Assembly (NCBI RefSeq): GCF_009734405.1
Contig: NZ_CP046453.1
Coordinates: 1,550,001-1,614,000, forward strand
Direction of reading: 5' to 3'
DNA from: Corynebacterium comes
Lineage (GTDB): Bacteria; Actinomycetota; Actinomycetes; Mycobacteriales; Mycobacteriaceae
DNA length: 64,000 nt
This document shows, piece by piece, positions 8,944 to 16,462 of the stretch. Position 1 is the first letter of the stretch. The number at the start of each line of letters is the position of its first letter. Under the pieces are notes generated by a model. The model was not told the origin of the DNA. It searched no databases and saw only the letters and a program-made list of their open reading frames with translations. Made by a program: the position numbers and the translations under genes.

Positions 8944-9534
8944 ATGACCGGCCGGCGCGCAGAGAAGAAGCATCAGACCAGGCGGGACCTCGCCACTGCG
9001 GCGGTGGCACTCCTGCTCGCCGATGGCGAGGAGGCGGCGACGGTCGCGGCGATCACCGCGCGGGCAGGGGTGTCCACCCGGACCTTCCACAACTACTTCG
9101 CCGCCCGCGAGGACGCCTACCTGTTCTTCCTGGAGGAGACGATCGACGACTGGGCCCGCCTGGTTGCCGACGCCCCGGACGGGGACTCGGCGTTCACCGT
9201 TCTCCGGCGGATCATCTCCGACGTCTACGCCCGACCCGCCGATGATCTGGCCACCCCCGTGAACCTGGTCACCCTCGGTGAACATGTGGTGGCCAATCTC
9301 GGTGCGGAGGGCAGGCAACGTGCAGGCAGGATCTTCGACGGCCTGCGCGACGCCCTCGTCGCCCGCTCCGGCGGCACCCTGACCCCCCTGCGCGCCCTGA
9401 CCGTGATAAACGTGAGCCTGGCTGCCTCGGCCGCGGCGCTGGAGACCGCCCGACGCCAGCAGCTGCCGGTCGGCCGGCAGATGCAGGAGCTTCTCGACGA
9501 CGCCTTCGACTTCCTCGCCCACGGTTGCCGCTGA
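8944..9534 (+). CDS. TetR-family transcriptional regulator
   Basis: A 196-residue regulator. The N-terminal helix-turn-helix is clear (AAITARAGVSTRTFHNYFAAREDAY at about residues 34-58), followed by an all-helical ligand domain with no recognisable specificity motif. The gene begins 15 bases after the MMPL stop and has GAGAGGAG as ribosome-binding site, so the two form one transcript. By analogy with many exporter-TetR pairs it probably represses the operon until a transported compound binds. The inverted repeat at 6378-6399 upstream of the MMPL gene is a candidate operator. Confidence 0.85.
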   Translation: MTGRRAEKKHQTRRDLATAAVALLLADGEEAATVAAITARAGVSTRTFHNYFAAREDAYLFFLEETIDDWARLVADAPDGDSAFTVLRRIISDVYARPADDLATPVNLVTLGEHVVANLGAEGRQRAGRIFDGLRDALVARSGGTLTPLRALTVINVSLAASAAALETARRQQLPVGRQMQELLDDAFDFLAHGCR

Positions 9535-9555
9535 GCGGAAACCCGCCCACCGGGG

Positions 9556-10251
9556 TCATTGATCCGCCGCAAACTCCTCGATCGCCGTGACCTGCCCCGC
9601 CACGATGACCACATCCCCGGCCCGCAGGATGTCCTCCGTCTCCGCCCGCCGGAACTGCCCGTCACGAGGACGCACGGCGAGAATCTCCACTGCGTTACCC
9701 CGGCGCCCGTTGATCTCCCCCACCGTGCGCTGGAGCGCCCCGACCGGCGGGGCGATCTTCGCCACCGCAAATCCACGCTCGAACTCCAGGTAGTCCTCCA
9801 GCCGGCCGCCCATCAGGTGCGCCACCCGACGCCCGGTGTCGGCCTCCGGCCGGATGACATGGTGCACGCCGATCTGGCCGAGAATCTTGGCGTGCGCGAG
9901 GTTGTCCGCCTTCGCCCACACCGAGGGCACGCCCATCTCCATCACTGCCGAGGCAGTCAACAGCGAGGCCTCGATGTGGCGGCCGATCGCGATGACCACC
10001 CGGGTGGCCTCAGCTACGCCGAGCTGACGCAGCACCTCCGGATTGGTGGTGTCGGCGGTGACGACGTGGTCAAATGTGCCCGCCAGCTCCTGGACGATCC
10101 GCGGGTCCGAATCAGCCCCGAGGACCTCCACTCCGCTGTCGATCAGCTCTTCGCCCAGCGCCCGGCCGAATCTTCCGAGGCCCAGGATGTAGACGGGCCC
10201 GCGCGGGGCGGTGGAATCGGCGGCGTTGCCGCGGGTGAACAGGTTAGCCAA
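9556..10251 (-). CDS. trkA: Trk/Ktr potassium uptake regulatory subunit (RCK domain)
   Basis: A 231-residue cytosolic protein with an RCK_N (TrkA_N) Rossmann domain: ILGLGRFGRALGEEL as the glycine-rich nucleotide loop and GADSD after the second strand. A C-terminal RCK_C domain covers about residues 145-225. It binds nucleotides (ATP/ADP or NAD(H)) and gates the TrkH channel. Only one Rossmann/RCK unit is present, as in KtrA/CeoB-type subunits, not the duplicated E. coli TrkA. The start overlaps the 3' end of trkH by 8 bases, so both subunits are made from one mRNA. Confidence 0.88.
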   Translation of the reverse strand: MANLFTRGNAADSTAPRGPVYILGLGRFGRALGEELIDSGVEVLGADSDPRIVQELAGTFDHVVTADTTNPEVLRQLGVAEATRVVIAIGRHIEASLLTASAVMEMGVPSVWAKADNLAHAKILGQIGVHHVIRPEADTGRRVAHLMGGRLEDYLEFERGFAVAKIAPPVGALQRTVGEINGRRGNAVEILAVRPRDGQFRRAETEDILRAGDVVIVAGQVTAIEEFAADQ

Positions 10252-11638
10252 TGAAGGGCCTCTCCTCCGGGTAGTCGAAACAGCGGCCGCGGGTGCGTGC
10301 CGCGAGGGCGGTGGCCAGGGCCAGCGGCCCGACCCTGCCCGCGAACATCAGGACGGCGAGCAGGAGCTTGGCCGCCACGGGCAGGTCCGGGGTGATTCCG
10401 GTGGACAGTCCCACGGTGGCGAAGGCACTGATCACCTCGAAGGCAACCTGGTCGGTGGTGAAGGTCGGGGCGAGAAACAGTATCGCCATGGTCGAGCCGA
10501 AGACCAGGGTCACGGAGCCGGTGAGAATGACCAGGGCCTGGCGCACGACGTCGCCGCTGATGGCACGCCCGTGGACCGCCACGGAGTTGTCGCCGCGAGT
10601 CTCCGCCACCACCGCAGCCACCAGAACAGCCGCAGTGGTGATCTTCACCCCGCCCGCCGTGCCGCCGGAACCACCCCCGATGAACATCAGCAGGTCCGTG
10701 CCCAACAGCGTCGAGGGGTGGAAATCCGCGTAGTCCAGGGCGTTGAAGCCGGCGGTACGGGGACTGACCCCCGCGAAGAAGGCGTTGAGCAGGCGCACGC
10801 CCGCGCCGGGGCCGTCCCCGGACCCGGTGCCCCCTCCCGCCTGCGCCAGGGCACCGTCCCATTCCCCCAGTCCCACCAGCGCGGTACCCGCCAGCCCCAG
10901 AACCACCGTGCCCACGAAGGTGAAACGCGCGGTGAGACTCCACCTGCGGACCGCACCTCCTCCGATCACCGCCCTGGTCCGGCGGACCGCTTCGAGCAGC
11001 ACCGGGAAGCCGATGCCGCCGATGATCAGCGCGAAGGCCAGGGGCAGCAGGATCCAGGCGTCGAGGGCGAAACCCATGACGTTGTCGGAGTAGAGGGCGA
11101 AGCCGGCGTTGTTGAAGCCCGACACGGAGTGGAAGGTGCCCTCCCATGCCGCCCGCCCCCAGGAGTATTCGTAGGCGGTGTGAAAACGCACTGCCAGGAC
11201 ACACGCGATCGTCGCCTCGACGATGAGACTGAAGGCGATGGTCGCGCGGATGACCCAGACCACGTCGCCGAGGTCGATGCCCCGGCCCTCCGCGGTCGCT
11301 CCGAGTCTCCTGCGTAGCCCGAGCCGTCCGGCGAGCAGCAGACCCAGCAGGGAGGCCAGGGTCATGAACCCCAGGCCGCCGATCTGGATGAGGAGCAGGA
11401 TCGTCACCTGTCCCAGAGTTGACCAGTGCGAGGCGGTGTCCACCGTGACCAACCCGGTGAGGCTGACGGCGGAGGTGGCGGTGAAGAGGGCGTCGACAAG
11501 CGGCGTGGACCGCCCGGCTGCGGTGCCCCACGGGGACGCGAGGACGGTCGCCCCGGAGAGGATGACGGCCAGAAAGCCCAGCGCAACGGCTGCGGTGGGC
11601 CGGAGATGCGGCAGGTGCGACCGCCGGGTGTTGCTCAC
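10244..11638 (-). CDS. trkH: TrkH/KtrB-type potassium channel subunit
   Basis: A 464-residue integral membrane protein of the Trk/Ktr/HKT superfamily, with four pseudo-repeats of membrane segment, pore helix and membrane segment. Filter-like glycines are seen at TSAVSLTGLVTVDT, SVSGFNNAGFALY, GVSPRTAGFNALD and FATVGLSTGITPDL. It forms the potassium path and pairs with TrkA encoded immediately downstream. The open frame runs back through the tRNA-Val gene, so the true start must lie downstream of it; I chose the GTG at 11638, which leaves a short basic N-terminus before the first membrane helix. A long hairpin lies 33-74 bases upstream. Confidence 0.88.
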   Translation of the reverse strand: MSNTRRSHLPHLRPTAAVALGFLAVILSGATVLASPWGTAAGRSTPLVDALFTATSAVSLTGLVTVDTASHWSTLGQVTILLLIQIGGLGFMTLASLLGLLLAGRLGLRRRLGATAEGRGIDLGDVVWVIRATIAFSLIVEATIACVLAVRFHTAYEYSWGRAAWEGTFHSVSGFNNAGFALYSDNVMGFALDAWILLPLAFALIIGGIGFPVLLEAVRRTRAVIGGGAVRRWSLTARFTFVGTVVLGLAGTALVGLGEWDGALAQAGGGTGSGDGPGAGVRLLNAFFAGVSPRTAGFNALDYADFHPSTLLGTDLLMFIGGGSGGTAGGVKITTAAVLVAAVVAETRGDNSVAVHGRAISGDVVRQALVILTGSVTLVFGSTMAILFLAPTFTTDQVAFEVISAFATVGLSTGITPDLPVAAKLLLAVLMFAGRVGPLALATALAARTRGRCFDYPEERPFIG

Positions 11639-11670
11639 CCCGAGGATCCTATACCTCGACCGGAAACACG

Positions 11671-11712
11671 TACACCCCCTCACAGCCGGATATCCGGCCG
11701 TGAGGGGGTGTA
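11671..11712 (-). terminator. 42-base near-perfect palindrome between tRNA-Val and trkH
   Basis: A 13-bp outer arm (TACACCCCCTCAC with its complement) encloses an A/C mismatch and then GCCGGAT/ATCCGGC, so the whole element folds with hardly any loop. It lies just after the 3' end of the minus-strand tRNA-Val and before trkH. The likeliest role is a terminator that separates the tRNA from trkH, although no clear T-run follows on either strand. Confidence 0.55.
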
Positions 11713-11719
11713 ACTGAAG

Positions 11720-11791
11720 TGGTCCTAGCTGGGTTCGAACCAGCGACCTTTCCGGTGTGAACGGAACGCTCTTCCACTGAGCCATAGGACC
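11720..11791 (-). tRNA. tRNA-Val(CAC)
   Basis: Read on the minus strand, a 72-base cloverleaf folds: acceptor GGTCCTA/TAGGACC, D arm GCTC...GAGC, anticodon stem TTCCG/CGGAA with loop TTCACAC (anticodon CAC), and T arm GCTGG-TTCGAAC-CCAGC. CAC reads the GUG valine codon. CCA is not encoded. It stands alone, 250 bases from the plus-strand tRNA array. Confidence 0.95.
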
Positions 11792-11966
11792 TTGTGTGCG
11801 CTTAAGAACTTTACACACAGGAAAGTGAAAGGGCCTAATCCGCAGGTCATCATGCACATCTTCCCCACCGCCCACGCCCCGGACCCCCCTGAATGACACC
11901 GGCGTAATTCACCGTCGACGCCCGGGGCCGCCCGGCGGCATCCGATCAACGCCCCCACCTGGCGAT

Positions 11967-11994
11967 TTGTAATACAACAGCTGTTGGGGATAAT
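11967..11994 (+). promoter_or_regulatory. probable promoter of the tRNA array
   Basis: TTGTAA (11967-11972) and GATAAT (11989-11994) are 16 bases apart and lie about 50 bases before the first tRNA-Gly. The spacer contains a perfect 12-bp palindrome, CAACAGCTGTTG (11975-11986). The rest of the spacer between the two tRNA blocks (11792-12043) shows no gene. Confidence 0.45.
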
Positions 11995-12043
11995 GTTTTG
12001 AACCGCACCACAGCGACGGTCACAAGCCGGTAGCCGGGTGCAT

Positions 12044-12116
12044 GCGGATGTAGCGCAGTTGGTAGCGCATCACCTTGCCAAGGTGAGGGTCGCGAGTTCG
12101 AGTCTCGTCATCCGCT
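12044..12116 (+). tRNA. tRNA-Gly(GCC), copy 1
   Basis: A 73-base cloverleaf with acceptor GCGGATG/CATCCGC, anticodon stem TCACC/GGTGA and loop TTGCCAA (anticodon GCC). The same sequence recurs at 12250 and 12539. CCA is not encoded. Confidence 0.96.
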
Positions 12117-12152
12117 CTCATTTCACCGGGCCAATCGGTAAGAAATGAACCC

Positions 12153-12224
12153 GCGCGTTTAGCTCAGCGGGAGAGCGCTTCCCTGACACGGAAGAGGTCA
12201 CTGGTTCGATCCCAGTATCGCGCA
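12153..12224 (+). tRNA. tRNA-Val(GAC), copy 1
   Basis: A 72-base cloverleaf: acceptor GCGCGTT/ATCGCGC with one T-T mismatch, D arm GCTC/GAGC, anticodon stem CTTCC/GGAAG with loop CTGACAC (anticodon GAC), and T arm ACTGG-TTCGATC-CCAGT. It differs from copy 2 at one T-loop base (G versus A). Confidence 0.95.
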
Positions 12225-12249
12225 CTGAGGGACACGTCCCTCTTATTTT

Positions 12250-12322
12250 GCGGATGTAGCGCAGTTGGTAGCGCATCACCTTGCCAAGGTGAGGGTCGCG
12301 AGTTCGAGTCTCGTCATCCGCT
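12250..12322 (+). tRNA. tRNA-Gly(GCC), copy 2
   Basis: Identical over the 73-base tRNA body to the copy at 12044. It is separated from the preceding tRNA-Val by 25 bases, consistent with a processed polycistronic tRNA transcript. Confidence 0.96.
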
Positions 12323-12361
12323 CTGGTATGTTTAGACAAGTACCTGAGGCGGTAACGCCAC

Positions 12362-12432
12362 GGTGGAATGGCCGAGTGGTGAGGCAACGGTCTGCAAAAC
12401 CGTGCACACGGGTTCGATTCCCGTTTCCACCT
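12362..12432 (+). tRNA. tRNA-Cys(GCA)
   Basis: A 71-base cloverleaf with acceptor GGTGGAA/TTCCACC, anticodon stem ACGGT/ACCGT, loop CTGCAAA (anticodon GCA) and T arm ACGGG-TTCGATT-CCCGT. It is the only cysteine tRNA in the window and sits in the middle of the Gly/Val repeats. Confidence 0.95.
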
Positions 12433-12442
12433 CGCAGTACAA

Positions 12443-12514
12443 GCGCGTTTAGCTCAGCGGGAGAGCGCTTCCCTGACACGGAAGAGGTCACTGGTTCAAT
12501 CCCAGTATCGCGCA
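12443..12514 (+). tRNA. tRNA-Val(GAC), copy 2
   Basis: Same cloverleaf as the tRNA-Val at 12153, including the acceptor T-T mismatch, with T loop TTCAATC instead of TTCGATC. The bases directly after the two copies (CTGAGG) are also shared, which points to duplication of a larger unit. Confidence 0.95.
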
Positions 12515-12538
12515 CTGAGGTTCCTGATGGAACGTCAC

Positions 12539-12611
12539 GCGGATGTAGCGCAGTTGGTAGCGCATCACCTTGCCAAGGTGAGGGTCGCGAGTTCGAGTCT
12601 CGTCATCCGCT
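12539..12611 (+). tRNA. tRNA-Gly(GCC), copy 3
   Basis: Third identical tRNA-Gly body, last in the array Gly-Val-Gly-Cys-Val-Gly. A strong hairpin begins 5 bases downstream. Confidence 0.96.
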
Positions 12612-12616
12612 CAATG

Positions 12617-12648
12617 AAACGGAGCCGGTCCTGTACCGGCTCCGTTTT
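12617..12648 (+). terminator. terminator of the tRNA array
   Basis: AAACGGAGCCGGT (12617-12629) pairs perfectly with ACCGGCTCCGTTT (12635-12647) across a 5-base loop and ends in a short T-run. It is a convincing intrinsic terminator between the tRNAs and the next gene. Confidence 0.8.
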
Positions 12649-12663
12649 CGCTATTCTTGGGCC

Positions 12664-13284
12664 ATGTTGTCTGACATCATCGGCCCCACTCTGCCGCCCG
12701 GCCGGCCGGAACTCCGGGCCGTCGCCATCTCCTCACTCACCGGCTCCCTCACCCTCGACGGCCGGTCTGGTGGCCTGGGCAACGAACTTGACCGGGAACT
12801 GCTCCTCGCCGTGCGTGACTGGGCGGATGTCGTCCTCGTCGGCGCACGCACGTTCATCGCGGAGAACTACGCAGGGACCCGCGCATCGCAGATGGCCATC
12901 ATCTCCCGCACTCTGCAGCTCGGCGACCGCCCCCCGTCCGATGCACTCATCCTCACGCCCCGCAGTTCGTTGGCCCACGCCCCCTCGAACCTCTCCCCCG
13001 CCGAGCTCATCCCCGCGGACAGCCCGCAGGAGATGATCGAGGCACTCCACGCACGTGGGCTCAGGCGAATCGCGTGCGAGGGCGGACCCGGGGTCTTCAA
13101 CATGATGTTCGCCGCCGATCTCGTCGATGTGCTGCATCTGACGGTGGCGCCGCTGATATCGGGGCCCGTCGACAAGCATCTGGTCCATGACGTGAACAGA
13201 TGGTTGACTCTCGAACACCACTCCGCGACGGACGACGGAACCCTGTTCCTCCGCTACCGCAGGGGCCCGGAGGGGCTGCGGTAG
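12664..13284 (+). CDS. RibD C-terminal-domain reductase (pyrimidine reductase family)
   Basis: A 206-residue protein of the RibD_C/dihydrofolate-reductase-like fold: AISSLTGSLTLDGRSGGLG at the N-terminus, DVVLVGARTFIAE at about residue 58 and a C-terminal RRIACEGGPGVFNMMF, the family ExGP nucleotide-binding turn. The family reduces the ribosylamino-pyrimidine of riboflavin synthesis or acts on related pterins with NADPH. No riboflavin genes are nearby; position before aftC matches the mycobacterial gene annotated ribD. The start at 12664 is chosen because the upstream frame is tRNA sequence; a TATTCT hexamer 6 bases before it suggests a leaderless mRNA. Confidence 0.75.
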   Translation: MLSDIIGPTLPPGRPELRAVAISSLTGSLTLDGRSGGLGNELDRELLLAVRDWADVVLVGARTFIAENYAGTRASQMAIISRTLQLGDRPPSDALILTPRSSLAHAPSNLSPAELIPADSPQEMIEALHARGLRRIACEGGPGVFNMMFAADLVDVLHLTVAPLISGPVDKHLVHDVNRWLTLEHHSATDDGTLFLRYRRGPEGLR

Positions 13285-13294
13285 GGTAATCCGC

Positions 13295-14587
13295 GTGACT
13301 TCGCCGACGACCCGACTCGAGAACCTGTGGGTTGCCCGCACCCCGCTGACCGATCCTCCCCCGTCGTCGGGGGAGCATCGCCGGACCCCGTTCGACAACA
13401 TCGGGCGGGCGATCGCCTGGCCGTTGGCTGTGGTGCTCGTGCTCCACCGGGTGTTCGTGCTGGCGCTCAACGGATCAGTGACCGATGATTTCACCACCGT
13501 GTACTCCGCTGTGCGCCGGGCCATCGAGGGTGTGCCGGTGTACAACGAGATTTACCATCACGTGGATCCGCACTACCTGTACAACCCGGGCGCCACACTC
13601 CTGCTGACGCCGCTGGGCTGGCTGACGGATGTCGACGCCGCCCGCACGGCCTTCATCATCGCCAACGCCGCGGCCGTCATCGGCGCGCTCGCCCTGCTCA
13701 CCCGCATGTTCGGCTACTCGCTGCGCAGCTTCGTGTGGCCCACGGCGATCACGGTGGCGTTCCTCACCGAATCCGTACGCAACACCCTGATCTTCTCCAA
13801 CATCAACGGTATCCTGCTGCTGGCGCTCGTCGGTTTCCTGTCCCTCCTGCTCAGCGGCAGAGGTTGGTCGGCGGGGCTGCTCATCGGCCTGGCCATCCTG
13901 ATCAAGCCGCAGTTCGCTCCCCTGCTGTTCCTGCCCGCGGTGAAACTCGACTGGCGCACGGTATTCGGCGGGATCATCGTCCCGGTGGGGTTCAACCTGG
14001 CCGCGTGGCCGCTGGTGCCGGGGGCCTCCGACTACCTCGGCCGTCTGGTTCCCTACCTCGGTGAGGTTCGCGACTACGCCAACTCCTCGCTCTCCGGCGC
14101 CGCCGTCTACTTCGGTATGCCTCCGGTTCTGGAGACCGCGATCTGGCTGCTGTTCGCCGCCATCGTCGCGGTGGGTGTCCTCGTGCTCCTGCGCTGGCGC
14201 TACACCGACCCTCTCCTGTGGGCCACCACGACGAGCGGGCTCCTGCTGGCCGGGGTGTTCTTCCTGTCCTCCCTGGGCCAGATGTACTACTCGATGATGC
14301 TGTTCCCGATGATGTTCACCGTCCTGCAGCGCACCAGCGTGTTCCACACCTGGCCCGCCTGGCTGGCGGCCTACCTCTTCCTCACCCCGGACTCCTTCAA
14401 CTCCGCCAGGCAGGTCGACCTCTCCCGGTGGCTCGACTTCTTCCATCCGACGATCGGCTGGGCCATGATGCTGACCGTGGTCACCAGCTGTGCCCTGGTC
14501 TGGTGGCGGGAGGAATCGCTAGACTCGCAGCATGACCGATTTCAAACTGATCAGCGACACCGAGTGGCAGAAGCGTCTGACGCCTGA
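13295..14587 (+). CDS. aftC: GT-C arabinofuranosyltransferase of the AftC / GT87 (DUF2029) type
   Basis: A 430-residue polytopic membrane enzyme. The conserved acidic pair in the first extracytoplasmic loop (SVTDDFTTVYSAVR, about residue 57) marks a GT-C fold using a polyprenyl-phosphate sugar donor. It continues with HVDPHYLYNPGATLLLTPLG and about ten membrane segments. The homologue in the same position, between ribD and msrB, is AftC in mycobacteria, which adds the alpha-1,3 arabinofuranose branch to arabinogalactan and lipoarabinomannan; I infer the same role from context. It starts with GTG 10 bases after the previous stop, preceded by TAGGGT. The 3' end overlaps msrB by 56 bases. Confidence 0.72.
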   Translation: MTSPTTRLENLWVARTPLTDPPPSSGEHRRTPFDNIGRAIAWPLAVVLVLHRVFVLALNGSVTDDFTTVYSAVRRAIEGVPVYNEIYHHVDPHYLYNPGATLLLTPLGWLTDVDAARTAFIIANAAAVIGALALLTRMFGYSLRSFVWPTAITVAFLTESVRNTLIFSNINGILLLALVGFLSLLLSGRGWSAGLLIGLAILIKPQFAPLLFLPAVKLDWRTVFGGIIVPVGFNLAAWPLVPGASDYLGRLVPYLGEVRDYANSSLSGAAVYFGMPPVLETAIWLLFAAIVAVGVLVLLRWRYTDPLLWATTTSGLLLAGVFFLSSLGQMYYSMMLFPMMFTVLQRTSVFHTWPAWLAAYLFLTPDSFNSARQVDLSRWLDFFHPTIGWAMMLTVVTSCALVWWREESLDSQHDRFQTDQRHRVAEASDA

Positions 14588-14939
14588 GGAGTTCCATGTC
14601 CTCCGTCGGGCCGGCACCGAGCCGCCTCACGTCGGCGAGTACACCGACACCACCACCGAGGGGGTCTATTCCTGCAGGGCGTGCGGCGCGGAACTGTTCC
14701 GCTCCACCGAGAAATTCGGCTCCGACTGCGGCTGGCCCTCCTTCTTCTCGCCCCTGGCCGGCGACCGCATCATCGAACGCCGTGACGTCTCCCACGGCAT
14801 GGTCCGCATCGAGGTTGTGTGCGCCAACTGCGAATCGCACCTGGGGCACGTCTTCGAGGGCGAGGGCTATGACACCCCCACCGATCTGCGCTACTGCATC
14901 AACTCCCTCTCCCTCAAGCTGGAGCCGAAAGAGCAGTAG
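14532..14939 (+). CDS. msrB: peptide-methionine (R)-S-oxide reductase
   Basis: A 135-residue cytosolic repair enzyme that reduces methionine-R-sulfoxide in proteins. All landmarks are visible: zinc cysteines in YSCRACGAELF and CANCESHLGHVF, the substrate pocket CGWPSFF, and the catalytic RYCINSLSL near the C-terminus. Length is normal for the family. The ATG at 14532 lies inside the 3' end of aftC and is preceded by TAGACT 6 bases upstream, with no Shine-Dalgarno, so it may have its own leaderless transcript inside the aftC coding sequence. Confidence 0.95.
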   Translation: MTDFKLISDTEWQKRLTPEEFHVLRRAGTEPPHVGEYTDTTTEGVYSCRACGAELFRSTEKFGSDCGWPSFFSPLAGDRIIERRDVSHGMVRIEVVCANCESHLGHVFEGEGYDTPTDLRYCINSLSLKLEPKEQ

Positions 14940-14978
14940 AAAAAACCCGCCCGGAGACCAGTTCAGGTTCCGGGCGGG
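14940..14978 (-). terminator. terminator downstream of hemQ (and msrB)
   Basis: CCCGCCCGG (14946-14954) pairs with CCGGGCGGG (14970-14978). Read on the minus strand the stem is followed by a run of six T (14940-14945), a good intrinsic terminator for hemQ. The same hairpin lies directly after the msrB stop and may also help terminate it. Confidence 0.75.
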
Positions 14979-14992
14979 CGTCGAGAAGCAGG

Positions 14993-15694
14993 CTACGGGA
15001 GAACCTTGATGATCTCCCCGATGTCCGCCACGCGGCGGCCGGAGAAGAACGGGGTCTCCTCGCGCACATGGAGGCGGGCGTCCGTGTAGCGCATCTTGTG
15101 CATGAGATCGACGATGCGGTGCAGCTCCGGTGCCTCGAACGCGAGCATCCACTCGTAGTCGCCCAGGGCGAAGGCAGGCACCGTGTTGGCGCGCACATCC
15201 GGGAAATCACGGGCCGCCTGGCCGTGCTCCGCGAGGATGCGGCGGCGCTCCTGCGGGTCGAGCAGGTACCACTCGAAGGAGCGGACGAACGGGTACACGG
15301 TGATCCAGGCCTCGGCCTCCTCGCCCATGATGAACGAGGGCAGGTGCGAGCGGTTGAACTCGGCCGGCCGGTGCAGGCCCGTACCGAACCACGTGGCCTC
15401 CAGCACCTGGCCGAACACCGTGGTGCGCCGGAAACCCTGATAGGCGGCCTGCAGGTCCTCGAACTGCTCGGCATGCCACCAGATCATCAGGTCGGCCTCG
15501 GCGTTGATGCCGGAGACGTCGTAGATGCCGCGCACCACCACGGTGCCCTCCTCCGCCAGGCCGGTGAAGAAGGCCTGCGCCTCAGAGATGACCTGCTCGC
15601 GCTCGTTGCCCAGCGCCCCTGGAATGGCCCGGAAGGTGACGAACTGGGTGTAGCGCTGCATGCTGTTGAGCTCGTCAAAGTTCAGTTTGCTCAC
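14993..15694 (-). CDS. hemQ: coproheme decarboxylase (chlorite-dismutase family)
   Basis: A 233-residue protein of the HemQ family, which oxidatively decarboxylates coproheme III to heme b in the coproporphyrin-dependent pathway of Gram-positive bacteria. Visible features are [13 protein letters not shown] at the N-terminus, the [16 protein letters not shown] segment carrying the catalytic tyrosine, and [17 protein letters not shown] supplying the proximal heme histidine. The open frame extends about 90 codons upstream without family features; the GTG at 15694 has GGAAAGAGG in front and gives the conserved start. It stands alone here, without hemE, hemY or hemH beside it. Confidence 0.9.
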   Translation of the reverse strand: MSKLNFDELNSMQRYTQFVTFRAIPGALGNEREQVISEAQAFFTGLAEEGTVVVRGIYDVSGINAEADLMIWWHAEQFEDLQAAYQGFRRTTVFGQVLEATWFGTGLHRPAEFNRSHLPSFIMGEEAEAWITVYPFVRSFEWYLLDPQERRRILAEHGQAARDFPDVRANTVPAFALGDYEWMLAFEAPELHRIVDLMHKMRYTDARLHVREETPFFSGRRVADIGEIIKVLP

Positions 15695-15821
15695 AAAAAC
15701 CTCTTTCCTGGTTTTGCCGTGGAGAACGGCGGTGCCATCCATCATAAGTTGGAACTCCCTGCTGGAGGCAACCCACGGCGCGCCTCCACCGACGAGGCGG
15801 TGGGCGTGGTTTATTTGAGGC

Positions 15822-16439
15822 GTGTTCACCCCAGACGCCTCCTCCTCCCCGACGCCTCTGAACCGCGCGAGTGACACCGGAAACGGTAACAGCACACCGC
15901 CCGCGTTCACGCAGGCCGTCGAGTCGATGCATGCGGCCCGGTTACGCCCCGAGATCACCCTCGGCACGATCCGTCCACCGCAGCGTCTGGCCCCTTTCAG
16001 TCACGCGATCGGCCTCGAGGTGGAACGCTCCATCGACGAGCAGGCCGCCGAGGGTGACGCCTTCGGCCGATTGATTCTGCTCCACGACCCCGGTGCCGAG
16101 GAAGCCTGGGAAGGGGCGATGCGTCTGGTCGCCTACATCCAGGCCGACATGGACCATGAGGTCGCCTCCGATCCCATGCTTCCGGACGTCGCCTGGCAGT
16201 GGCTCACCGAAGGCCTCTCCGGCACCGGCGCGGAGCACACCAACCTCGGCGGCACGGTGACAGCCACAGCTTCCGTCCGCTTCGGGGAGATCGGTGGCCC
16301 GCCGCGGGCCCATCAGCTGGAGATGCGGGCATCCTGGACCGCTTCCGCCCTCGACCTCGCCCCGCACGTACTCGCCTTCTCCCGCGTTCTGGCCAACGTG
16401 GCCGGCCTGCCACCCGAGGGCATCACCCGCCTGGGTTAG
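15822..16439 (+). CDS. DUF3000 family protein
   Basis: A 205-residue cytosolic protein of an actinobacteria-specific family of unknown function. The conserved region begins around [21 protein letters not shown] and includes [19 protein letters not shown] and a C-terminal [20 protein letters not shown] chose the GTG at 15822, the only good in-frame start ahead of the domain; it lacks a Shine-Dalgarno at a normal distance but TTTATT lies 6 bases upstream, consistent with a leaderless transcript. It precedes rnd by 23 bases, as in mycobacteria, so the pair is probably co-transcribed. Confidence 0.75.
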   Translation: MFTPDASSSPTPLNRASDTGNGNSTPPAFTQAVESMHAARLRPEITLGTIRPPQRLAPFSHAIGLEVERSIDEQAAEGDAFGRLILLHDPGAEEAWEGAMRLVAYIQADMDHEVASDPMLPDVAWQWLTEGLSGTGAEHTNLGGTVTATASVRFGEIGGPPRAHQLEMRASWTASALDLAPHVLAFSRVLANVAGLPPEGITRLG

Positions 16440-16462
16440 AGCCTGGTTTAGGCTGGACAATC

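Noticed and set aside
10143..11531. Minus-strand frame overlapping trkH
   Set aside because: Same strand as trkH but another frame, with Arg/Gly/His-rich shadow translation; trkH has the real motifs.
11792..12043. Gene between the two tRNA blocks
   Set aside because: Only short frames without motifs; the spacer is better explained as two divergent tRNA promoters.
12265..12663. N-terminal extension of the RibD-like gene through the tRNA array
   Set aside because: The extension is tRNA sequence read as protein; the real start is after the terminator at 12664.
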